This document shows, piece by piece, positions 10,301 to 18,869 of a DNA stretch of 39,154 nt (position 1 is the stretch's first letter; each line of letters starts with the position of its first letter). The notes under the pieces are model-generated. The model worked only from the letters and a program-made list of their open reading frames with translations, was not told the DNA's origin and made no database searches. The translations under genes were made by a program, and so were the position numbers. Source of the DNA: Micractinium sp. NFX-FRZ (taxonomy: Eukaryota > Chlorophyta > Trebouxiophyceae > Chlorellales > Chlorellaceae); the NCBI GenBank assembly GCA_029339195.1, contig JAPTJF010000538.1:1-39154 (forward strand), written 5' to 3'.

Positions 10301-12142
10301 GGCGGGGGGGGGCAGAGTTCGGGTCAGTACCGGGCGAGCATACGAGTCTGACGGCGACTTTACACTGCTTGTTCAGCAGTGCTCAAGCATAGAGGGATGG
10401 CTGCTAGTAGGCAACAAGGCCAGGTTCGCTTGAGCCACCCACGTTCACCAGCTGGCAACTCATGTTCCTACCACCTTAACACGCCCGCCGCACCCACCTT
10501 TGTTCACTGGCGGGCGGGTCACGTTGATCTGGCGCAGGCGGGGCGCCAGGGCGACCTCCTCTGGTGTGGGGAAGGCGGGGGCGGGGGCGCTCCCCCGATG
10601 GGGGTGCCCGGTCAGCTCCAGCTGCAGCGCCGCCTGCCGCGCCCGCTCGTATGAGATCTGCACGCATGGCACGCGCAGCATGGGTGGGTGGGTGAGTGTA
10701 TGGCGTGGGGAATCGGCAGGGTGCGATTGGTTGGTGCGACCACTTGCACCACTCATGTGCCTGCACAGGCATTTGATCCTGCAGTGTGCGTGCCTCGTTC
10801 AGCGTTAGGCTAGAGCACTGGCCCGGCACTCCAGCGCCTACCAGCTGGCCCCAGCCTGCCCCATGCTGGCGTTCCTACACACCAATCAACGCTGCAAGCA
10901 AACGCCTGCAAGGCCTGGCTGCTGACAGGCTGCGCCACCCCTGCCCACCTTGTTTGCGTCGTACCGCAGTGCTGGACCCGGCCAGGGCTGCTGACAGGCT
11001 AGCCGGACAGCTGTGCTTTGCTGTGCCCAACCCTGCAGTGCCCACCCCTACGAAGCCCACCTTGTTTGTGTCGTAGAGCAGGGCTGGGTCCAGCAGCAGG
11101 CAGTGCAGCACCGCCAGGATGGAGGAGACCGAGTAGGCGGGGCTCCACTGGTCAATGGAGGGGTTGCACTGCAGGGGAGGCGGGGTGGTGGGGAGGCGGG
11201 GGCAGGATTGACGCCAGGCAGGCGGGGCGAAGGGAAGGGTGCGGCAGGGCCAGCCTAAGTGATGCCAGGCGGGCAGGTGGGCATGCAGGCAGGATGCAGG
11301 CGTACAGGCACGGGTCAGACAGGCACAGGGAGGCAGTCAGTCAGTCAGGTAGTCGGGCAGTCGGGCACAAGCAGGAGGAGGGCAGGCACGGCAGCACACT
11401 CACATCCCAGAGCGCGACACGGTAGGCTGCACCGTGGGCGTCCCTGCAGCATGCCATCACATTACATTTAGAACCTAAATCAAGGCAGGCCAGCAAGCAG
11501 TATCGCCCCACGCGCATTGCCACCGCCTGCTGCCTGCTGCACTGGCAGCCCACCAAGGCCAACCACCCAATGACCATACCACATTGGCACTCACTCTGGC
11601 GGCGCCGGGTGGGCGGCCACGTTGGGGTGCGGCAGCGCATGGAACAGGCGGACCTCCGGCCCATCTGTTGGGTACGTCTCCGGGAAGACCAACACCGCAT
11701 GGATGGGCACGCCGGCCAGCGGGCCCGCCGCCGCCGGCCCTTCCTCCTCACACTCCCGTAGGTTGGCGTGCCACACCAGCAGGTTGTCCTCCTGGGGGCG
11801 GGCCACAGCGTCCACCTGGGGGTGCTCAAGCACCTGTGGGGAGAGCAGGGAGGGAGACAGGGGGAGGTCGCGAAGGAAAAAGTGTGTAAGAGGTCTGGAG
11901 AGAGCAGTGTGGGAGGGCAGGCCACGGTGGCGGCAGTGTCAGTCAGGTGTCTGCAGGTCGTGCTGGCGGTGGCTGCGCCCGCGTATTTCGCTTGCGCCCG
12001 ATCAATTCTGTGTTATAGGTGACATGCAAAAAGCTGCAACGCGGCTAACAGTGATGAACAACTGAGTCCAGCCGCGTTGGGAAGCCATGCTCACCTCCTT
12101 CAGGTCCGCCAGCAGGCGCTTGACGGCAATGTGCTTCGCCAT
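4310..12142 (-). CDS. E2 ubiquitin-conjugating / F-box / TerD fusion protein
   Basis: Twenty exons, 1015 aa: 12142-12095, 11833-11595, 11443-11404, 11168-11061, 10657-10498, 10287-9776, 9497-9388, 9171-8940, 8609-8446, 8138-7996, 7803-7607, 7344-7184, 6961-6852, 6606-6545, 6377-6259, 6053-5946, 5668-5538, 5296-5137, 4817-4691, 4426-4310. Residues 1-150 are an E2 fold: K-R-L-L-A-D-L-K-E, N-L-L-V-W-H-A-N-L, F-P-E-T-Y-P, His-Pro-Asn at 85-87, and W-S-P-A from W117. The candidate active Cys is C110. Residues about 386-430 are an F-box (D-L-L-T-P-D-A-M-A-Q-I-L through C-R-S-L-R to W428). Residues 838-1000 are TerD: Y-L-D-A-S at 844-848, H-S-G-D at 886-889, a central I-N-L-G-S-L-P, and W-E-I-Q-A-I-G-Q at 978-985. 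Residues about 440-830 match nothing I know. By family, it could charge ubiquitin, dock Skp1 and sense calcium or stress; this is inference. Confidence 0.8.
7316..7428 (-). repeat. 32-nt exon-edge duplication, copies 81 nt apart, in the fusion gene
   Basis: Positions 7316-7347 and 7397-7428 are identical over 32 nt. They include the splice acceptor and first codons of exon 12 (start 7344). The outer copy has its own CAG acceptor, giving an alternative exon start at 7425. The 81 nt between the starts is 27 codons with no stop, so either acceptor keeps frame. Confidence 0.8.
10943..11089 (-). repeat. Decayed copy of the end of E2 exon 4 inside the next intron
   Basis: Plus-strand 10943-10977 resembles 11055-11089 at roughly 29 of 35 positions, offset 112 nt. 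The original carries the last codons of exon 4 (Y-D-T-N-K) and its GTGGGC donor; the copy keeps the donor but has lost the reading frame. It looks like an old local duplication. Confidence 0.55.
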
Positions 12143-12829
12143 GATCGGTGATGGCCGAGAGGAGGCGGAGGCCTGTCCCGAAGGACGGGCCGGGCGGCGG
12201 TAGCCGCCGCTTGGCAGGCGCAAGGTTTGGGGGGCTTGCAAGAGGTTGGGATGGAGTGTAAATGTAATTGGAATGCATAAGAAGTCGCAGGGCGGGCAAT
12301 TTTGTAGCCAGGGCGAAGGTTCACTGGGACTTGAGAGCGCAGCGTGCTCAGCAGCCGCCAGCGCCTTGCTGGCAGGGACCAGCGGACGCGGGCGCTCACC
12401 CCTGTGGGATGCGTGCCCGCTGCGCCCCTTGCTCTAGAATGGCATGCTTGGCGCTTTCTTGGAGCTTCAGCAGCCAGCACGGATGAGGGACAGCCTGCGT
12501 CGCATGGAGAGCACACGCCGTTCGAACTGCAGCAGCTGCCGATCCTTCAAGTCCCAACTGGCTGCACCAGGACGTGGTGCTATCGAATTCACGTGCGAAC
12601 CACTGCCTCTTACAATTACAGCAGGCAGCCACGTGCGTGCCAGGAAGGTCACACAGTGCGGTCAGGGGCAGAGAAGGTGGCCCCCACTGGGCAGCCTTGG
12701 GGGACTGGGAGCCGCCCACGAGGCGCCGCCATGGCGCTGTCACACATCCTCCCAGGCTGTCGACCCGGTTTACACTCCCTTGGAAATCGGTCTTGCGGCC
12801 TTCCAGCGCCCTCGTTTCGCCATATAGCC
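12143..12829. promoter_or_regulatory. Shared upstream region of the fusion gene and an F-box gene
   Basis: The two genes start head to head 687 nt apart. No gene is supported in between. The frames present (for example 12344-12829, in phase with the F-box ATG) have no recognisable content. Both 5' UTRs and promoters must lie here. Confidence 0.5.
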
Positions 12830-14761
12830 ATGTCTACCCTGCCCACACTCGGCTCTCTGCCCGAGAACCTGCTCGTCGCCATCGTCGGTCACCTGGAGGT
12901 CGATGAAAGGTAGGGGAAAGGCTGCAGCCGGCAGAGTTGGGCCGCCCAGCTATGGCGATCGCCACCCTCCCTCCCTCTCTGGGAGCGCCACCGCCACCGC
13001 CACTGCCAGCAGCAGCGGCGGGGAAGGCCGCCGGCTAAGCGGCGGGCGGCCCGCCTCTTAGCCCCGCCCTGCAGCCCGCATCTTCCTCCTGCCTGCCTCC
13101 CCATGCTTCGTGCTGGGACCCAGCCTGCTAGCAAGCAGCCTTGTCCGCATGCTGCCTGCCTCACCTGCGCACCAGGCTGACCACTACCCTGCCCGTCCTC
13201 GCCCCCATGCCCCGCCTGCAGGCACCGCTCCATCCCCCTGGTCAGCCGCCGCTTCAGCCAGCTGGTGGCGGCGCCCGAGCTGCTGCGCCGCGTGGCCTTG
13301 GACACCACAGATGACCACTACATGCAGGGCAGCCCCAACAAGCCGCTGGCCCGCCTGCGCAGCTTCAGCGCCTTCCTCGCCAAGCATGGGGCGGGGCGGG
13401 TGCAGCAGCTGGATCTGCACATCAAATGCCCGTCCGAGGGGCTGGCAGCCTGCAGCTTCCTCCTGGAGACCCTGGGTGCGCTGGCGGCATGCGGGGCAGC
13501 CGGCAGCCTGCGTGAGGTGGGGCTTCACCTGCAGTTCATCAGCATGGAGCTGCCTGCCTGGCTGCCAGTGGTGCTGCGCAGCGTGCGGCTGCTGAAGGTG
13601 GCGGTGGAGGAGGGTATGCTGGTGGTGGGCGTGCCGCTGGCTGGCATGCACCGCCTGGAGAGCCTGCACTTGGAGGCGGAGACGCTCAGCCTGCTGCCAG
13701 GCGCTAGCCTGCCAGAGTCGCTCACGCGGCTGCAGCTTGGCGGCATGGCAGCCGCTGCGAAGATGCCTGCACAGGTGCGCACCGCTCGGCGGCGCAGCAA
13801 CTCGGGTCAGATGTGCTGCTGCTGTGCGTACCGTTCACAGGGTTGGGCATCCACCCCTCACGCCTGTTTGGTTTGTGCACAGGTCTCAGCGCTGCCACGC
13901 CTGCGATGGCTGGGCTTGGAGATGATCGGCGTGGCGAGCTCGGAGTTTGCCGTGCTGGCCAGGCTGTCGAGCAGCCTCCAGAGCCTGTCGCTGGCTTTTA
14001 GCGACTGGTGAGCGTGCATCCAGTGTCCATGCATGGGATGCGCGGTCCGCCTCACTCGGTGCAAGCCTCGCCTTCCCTTTCCAATGGCACTGCGGCGGGT
14101 TCCGGCCGCTGCCTGCAGGCTGCCCACCCCAGCCACCTTTGGCGCTTTGAACGGCCTGACCAGCCTGGACCTTACCCACTGCCTTGTGGAGAATGAAGAG
14201 GTTGACCACGACGGCATTGCTGACTTGCTGGAGGCGCCTCTGAGGCAGCTGCCGCAGCTGCAGCAGCTGTACATCAGCTACGGAGGCTGCGGGTGGGAGT
14301 TCGGCCTGCCCAGCCTGCCCGCCGCACTGACGGGCCTGACCCGCCTGAAGCACCTGTATTGGGACTGCGTGGTGCTGGACCCAGCCCTGCCGCCTGGCGC
14401 CTGGCTGTGCGGCTTGAAGCGCCTGGTGCTGCCAGCAGACGTTATTCCCCGCAACGAGGCCGCCCTGGCCTCTGCCCCGCTGGAGTACCTGGGGGCGCTG
14501 CTGCCCAGGGGCCCTGGGTGGGGCGCGCGGGCACCGCTCGTCGCCAGCTGGCACGGTTCCCTGCTGCGCTGCGCTGTGGGGCACCCCACTCTTCGCTGCC
14601 TGGTGATCGATGAACCCCGCGGCAGCCCGCTTACGTGGGGCAGCACGCCTGCCAGCTTTCAGCAAGCCAACGAGGATGCCATGCGCCAACGGCCCGGCCT
14701 AGTTGTGTCCACTCGGCACGGAATGTGGCGCCTGCACTGGGATGGACTGCTGTCCTCCTGA
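12830..14761 (+). CDS. F-box / leucine-rich repeat-like protein
   Basis: Four exons (12830-12909, 13222-13774, 13883-14007, 14119-14761) give 466 aa. Residues 7-42 form an F-box: L-P-E-N-L-L-V-A-I-V-G-H-L, then H-R-S-I-P-L-V-S-R-R-F. Irregular leucine-rich segments follow, such as L-P-R-L-R-W-L-G-L and L-T-S-L-D-L-T-H-C. The F-box would bind Skp1 in an SCF ubiquitin ligase and the leucine-rich part would pick substrates; the substrate is unknown. It is divergently transcribed from the E2-F-box-TerD gene and has the same type of architecture as the gene at 37007. No TGTAA is seen downstream. Confidence 0.8.
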
Positions 14762-15151
14762 GGCTGTTGAGGGTGCTGAACCCTGTTGAACCTGCGTTCC
14801 CAACATGAGCAAGGATTAGATGCGTTACATTGCACGACCATGCTGCCCATGTGCCTCGTCTACTGTTGACATCATCTTGCAAGAGGAAAAGGCGGCTCTA
14901 AGTCATGAAGAAGTGGCACGTGACGGGTGAGGGAGGTGCATCAAGTGAAGCAACAAAGGGAGGGCGATACGTGAAAGGGCGTTAAAGGCAGAGGTAGGTG
15001 GGCGCGAATGAAATAAACTGGTGATCATGCATGCAGGTGACCCGGTAACCCAACAGCACAGTCGGCATGGGTGCCACCTGGCAGGGCTGCCTGGCAGTGC
15101 CAACCACCAATTGCCGCCCGCCAGGCGGCAGCGTGCTGTGAAACTGCTGCC
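14762..15151. other. Convergent 3' flank
   Basis: I see no gene in these 390 nt. The region holds the 3' UTRs of the F-box gene (+) and the methyltransferase gene (-), including the minus-strand TGTAA at 14829-14825, only 64 nt past the F-box stop. The two UTRs may overlap. Confidence 0.5.
14825..14829 (-). terminator. TGTAA polyadenylation motif of the methyltransferase gene
   Basis: The motif lies 323 nt after the minus-strand stop at 15152. Confidence 0.55.
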
Positions 15152-16570
15152 TCATTTGACCGCAGCCCCCGCCACATGCGGTGCCACCACTACCGCTGGC
15201 GACCACATGTTTAATCGGAAGCTGTCTGCATCCACTGCTGCAAATCCTGCGGCTCTGATAACTTCCAAGGTGTCCCGCGTGGCGCTGCACCCGTGCCCAA
15301 CAAAGCCCACAGCCGGATTGAGCAGCCGCTGCCAGGTGCGCAGCGCCTCGCCCGGCGGGGCTGCCACATGCTCTAGAAAGAGCAGGCAGCCGCCCAGGCG
15401 AAGCACACGCTTGGCCTCTTGCAGTGCTGCCGCCTGATCGCTCACGGAGCAAAGCACCTGCGGCCGACATGGGTGCAAGCGGGGCACGCAGGCGCAGGGC
15501 TGAGAGAGTATTCTCCCTGTGCCGTGCTGGAGAAGCGGCGAGGCCAGCCAACCGACTGCCTGCAGGCAGCCAACCAGCTGCCTGCTCGCTGGCCTGTCTT
15601 TTGCAACCTCCCATGAGCACTGTTACCACTGCCTCCTCCACCCTCCTGCCTCTGCGCACCCCGAGCCTTACGTGCGTCATGATCACCGCATCAGCGCTGA
15701 CATCCTCCAAAGGCAGCGCCTCCGCCCGCCCCAGGATCAGCTGCAGCTTGTCTGCCACCCCTGCCGCCTCGGCAGCCTTGCGGGCGTACCTGCACAGGCA
15801 AGGCAACACAGAAGGGGGGCCGGCGGTGTAATGGTGAGATGAACAGGGCAGGGGCGGCCACAGCAGCATGCTGGCACCACCGCGGTCACCAGCGGCAGTG
15901 GCAGTGGAAGGATGGCCACAGCATGAGCAGCTTCATTTGAGGCTGAGGCACGGGTAGGAGGGCAGGCTTACTGGTGCATGGCTGGGTTGATGTCCACGCC
16001 AATGATTCTGTCCACTCGCGGCCCATACAGCTCCAGGTTTGGGGCGGTGCCCATGCCTGTACTAGGGCAGGAAAGCACAAAGGCAGGACAGCACAAATGA
16101 CTGACAGGTGCCCATGCCTGTGTTGACACAGGAAATCACTCATGACTGAGAGGTTCAGTGCTCAATCAATTCACACGCCTGGCTTGGCACGGGCGCTGCA
16201 TGGTCCCTGGCGTGCGGCCTGGCCACATCCTCCCAGCCCGCTCACCGACTTCCACCACGGTGCTCACGCCACGCTCACGCCCCAGCCTCTGGAACAGTGC
16301 GAGCTTGCGATCTTTGAGACGTGACGTCGCATGCGGCCTGCAGCGAAGGCGAGGTGGGAGGCCATGTGGCGGCAGCTGCAGGAGGCAAGCAAAACAACAT
16401 AAAGCCGCATTGTGCTGCTGCCGTTGCTGCCGCCGCCACGGCCTGCCGCCCCACCCTGCCTGGCAATTCGCCTCAGCAACTCACCCTAGTTGCGACATAA
16501 ACCACGCGAAGACGCGGTCGCCCACACTTGCAGTGCGATCGCCCTGCAGTTCTGCTTCCGGTGAGGCCAT
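15152..16570 (-). CDS. METTL7/UbiE-type SAM-dependent methyltransferase
   Basis: Five exons (16570-16485, 16337-16246, 16056-15972, 15789-15672, 15457-15152) give 228 aa. A class I methyltransferase fold is clear. Motif I is V-V-E-V-G-M-G-T-A-P-N from residue 56, and the acidic strand is I-I-G-V-D-I-N-P. Later strands include D-A-V-I-M-T-H and L-L-F-L-E-H-V-A-A-P. The last motif and the C-terminal N-P-A-V-G-F-V-G-H-G-C resemble the METTL7 (TMT1) thiol methyltransferase group. The N-terminus lacks the hydrophobic anchor of animal METTL7, so the protein may be soluble. A ubiquinone/menaquinone-type C-methyltransferase is the alternative. It is divergent from the p31comet-like gene. Confidence 0.8.
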
Positions 16571-16826
16571 GTCGGAGGGCGCAACAGCGAGGGCTCAGAT
16601 CAATGGGTGCTGATCTCGCTTTGCAACATAGGCAGTTAGTATGAAGAGATGCGGGCTAAAAGCAGCAGGGGGAGGACAAGTGGGCAATTCGCGCCTAGTC
16701 AGCGCGCAGGCTCCTTTGAAGACCTGTCGCCACTCTTGGTCGCCCACCGCGCATTGAGAAACTGCAAACGCTTCCGATCGCCCTTTCTTAGCCCCAGCTG
16801 TCTGCGCCTGGTGCTTCCCTTCTGCA
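16571..16826. promoter_or_regulatory. Compact bidirectional promoter
   Basis: Only 256 nt separate the start codons of the methyltransferase (-) and the p31comet-like gene (+), so both 5' UTRs and promoters must fit here. No TATA-like box stands out. Confidence 0.55.
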
Positions 16827-18500
16827 ATGCTGCGCCGGCGGCGCCTGCTGGAGCAACAGCAGCGGCTAGAACGAGGACTCGATGAGCCGCTGCAGGAGGG
16901 GCACCAGCCGCGCCGCAAGGCGGGGCCCCAGGTGCAGCGCGCCTCTGTCGCGGTGCCGCTGCCGGTAACGCCCACGCCTGCCGAGTGCGCCGCGCTCCTC
17001 AAGACGCTGGTCAAGCACCTGCTCTTCCAACGCGCCCAGATCCCCTACCTTTACGACCAGCTGCTGCATGCGGCACAGCAGCGGCAGCATGCACTGGAAT
17101 GCGAGGCGGCTGCTGGCGGCAAGCGGCGCCGGCAGCGCCTGCCCAAGGCTGACCGCCGCCTGCTCAAGGTGGGTGCTGGGTGCTGCTGGATGCAGAGTTG
17201 AGCACTCATGCATCTGTCAGTGCAGCTGCAGGCATTGAGCAATGTTCCAGCAGTGCTCCCAATGGAATCGCATCCCGCCCTGTGCCGAGTGCCCTGCCCT
17301 GCCCTGTCCTGCCTGCCCCCTGCTGCGCCCTGCTGACCCCCCACTGCTGCACCCCCTGTGCACATCACCGCAGTTCCTGGCCAAGACAGAAGAAGCGTTT
17401 GCTTCCATCGACACCGCACTTGCCGCCTTTGGCGTGCCCTCCCGCTGCTTCCTGCTGCTGGGCGCCTCCACCTCCAAGCCCCGGGAGGCACTTGAAGTGG
17501 TGCTGCCAGCTGGTGCTGTGGGCACGCTGCAGCCGCCAGCGCCGCCAGCACTGACACCAGCAGCAGAAGGAGACCAGGCAGGGCAGGCAGCAGCGGCACC
17601 TGACTGCGACCTGGAGCAGCAGCAGCAGGCAGCAGTTGCGGGCGGGCGGCTGCGGGCGAGCAGGCAGGAGCGGCTGTGCCAGCTGGCGCTGCGTCAACTG
17701 GTGGTGGCGGGTGCTGAGCTGCCAGAGGGCACAGCGCACACAGGTGGGTACAGGGAGGGTGAAGAAGCTGACTGGGCGTCGTGGAAGGTTGTGGGGTTTC
17801 GGTTTGGTGGGTGCGTGGGAGAAGAGATGCGCCCCGCCAGCGCCCTTCCTGCTGCCCAGCGCTCTGCCTGATGTGCATCCCCAGCCCCTGCTGCCCTCCT
17901 TACTGTACATCCTTTGCAGCCTCCTGCAAACTGTTCCTGCTGCTGGAGGGCAGCAGCAGCGTGCCCACAGGCGGCGGCAGTGGCGGTGGCGACGCCAGCG
18001 GGGCCCCGGGCCTGCCGCCATTGCAGCAGTGTGTGGAGCTCACATCGGCGTCCACCTCAGCAGCAGCGGCAGCGCCCCGCGGCTTTGCTGTCAAGCGGCA
18101 CTTCAAGCTCACCATGCGCAAGGGGGTGCACGTCACGCTGCTGCTGGGGCGGCGGCCAGAGGAGCTACAGCCGGGAGCTGCAGCAGCGGGGGAGCATGGC
18201 GAGGGCGCACGGGCGGCAGAGGCGGCAGCAGGCGAGTGCGGCAGTGCAGAAGAAGGAGGCAGCCAGGGGTGTGAGGCACCCACAATGGACCTCTCTCAGC
18301 TGCCAGATGCGGAGCCCCTCTCGCAGCAGGCGCCGCCGCCACAGCCGCTGGATGCTGCCCCGGCAGGCACAGCAGCAACAGCGGCAGGGGCAGCAGGGGC
18401 GGCGGCAGCAGGGGTGGCGGCGCCAGGCTCAGTGTGGTACCTGTGCAAGGCTGTTATCAAGGGGATGTACCAGGGCAGCCAGGACGAGGGCATGTCCTAG
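16827..18500 (+). CDS. p31comet-like (MAD2L1-binding) protein
   Basis: Three exons (16827-17168, 17374-17743, 17920-18500) give 430 aa. The key N-terminal signature is L-V-K-H-L-L-F-Q-R-A-Q-I-P-Y-L-Y-D-Q-L (about residues 60-78). Later come C-F-L-L-L-G-A-S, a repeated C-K-L-F-L-L-L-E-G, and V-K-R-H-F-K-L. These fit the HORMA-like fold of p31comet, which binds MAD2 and works with TRIP13/PCH2 to disassemble the mitotic checkpoint complex. It is longer than the usual roughly 270 aa because of Ala/Gln/Gly-rich insertions (around residues 165-195 and 325-405). The assignment rests on motif resemblance and could be wrong at family level. Confidence 0.65.
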
Positions 18501-18637
18501 CGGCCTGCAGCGGCTGCTGATGACAAAGCGGGTCATGTATTTTTGGCACTGGCTTTCTTTCTCCCAGCACACTGTTTCTGTCTTGACTGTGTGCCTTGCA
18601 TCTACTTCGTGTGTCACTGGCACTGCTGACCAGCCGG

Positions 18638-18642
18638 TGTAA
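18638..18642 (+). terminator. TGTAA polyadenylation motif of the p31comet-like gene
   Basis: TGTAA lies 138 nt after the stop. Only 227 nt then remain to the ATG of the next gene on the same strand. Confidence 0.6.
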
Positions 18643-18869
18643 AGCTCTTTCAGACTTCGGTGGGCGTCTTTCGTGGGTGCCTGGGTATTCGCAAAGGCAG
18701 TGCATCGGCTGGGTTGGCATACCTTGGAAAAGCGTTCAAGGAGAACCAGAGGACAGGCGAAGTAGAGCTGCTGCTCACCTGCACTGCAGCTGTGCCGGTG
18801 CAACAACCCGCCCGCGGGCGCAAACACGCCAGCGCAACAACCCCTGTGCCTGCAGTTCGCTCACTCATC

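Noticed and set aside
12257..12266. Two TGTAA-like motifs in the divergent region
   Set aside because: No plus-strand gene ends just before them, so they are unlikely to be polyadenylation signals.
13886..14689. Minus-strand 267-codon frame over the first F-box gene
   Set aside because: Antisense shadow of exons 3-4; the plus strand has the F-box and leucine pattern with consistent splicing.
17051..17878. Minus-strand frame of 275 codons
   Set aside because: It lies antisense to the p31comet-like exons and shows no domain or splice logic.
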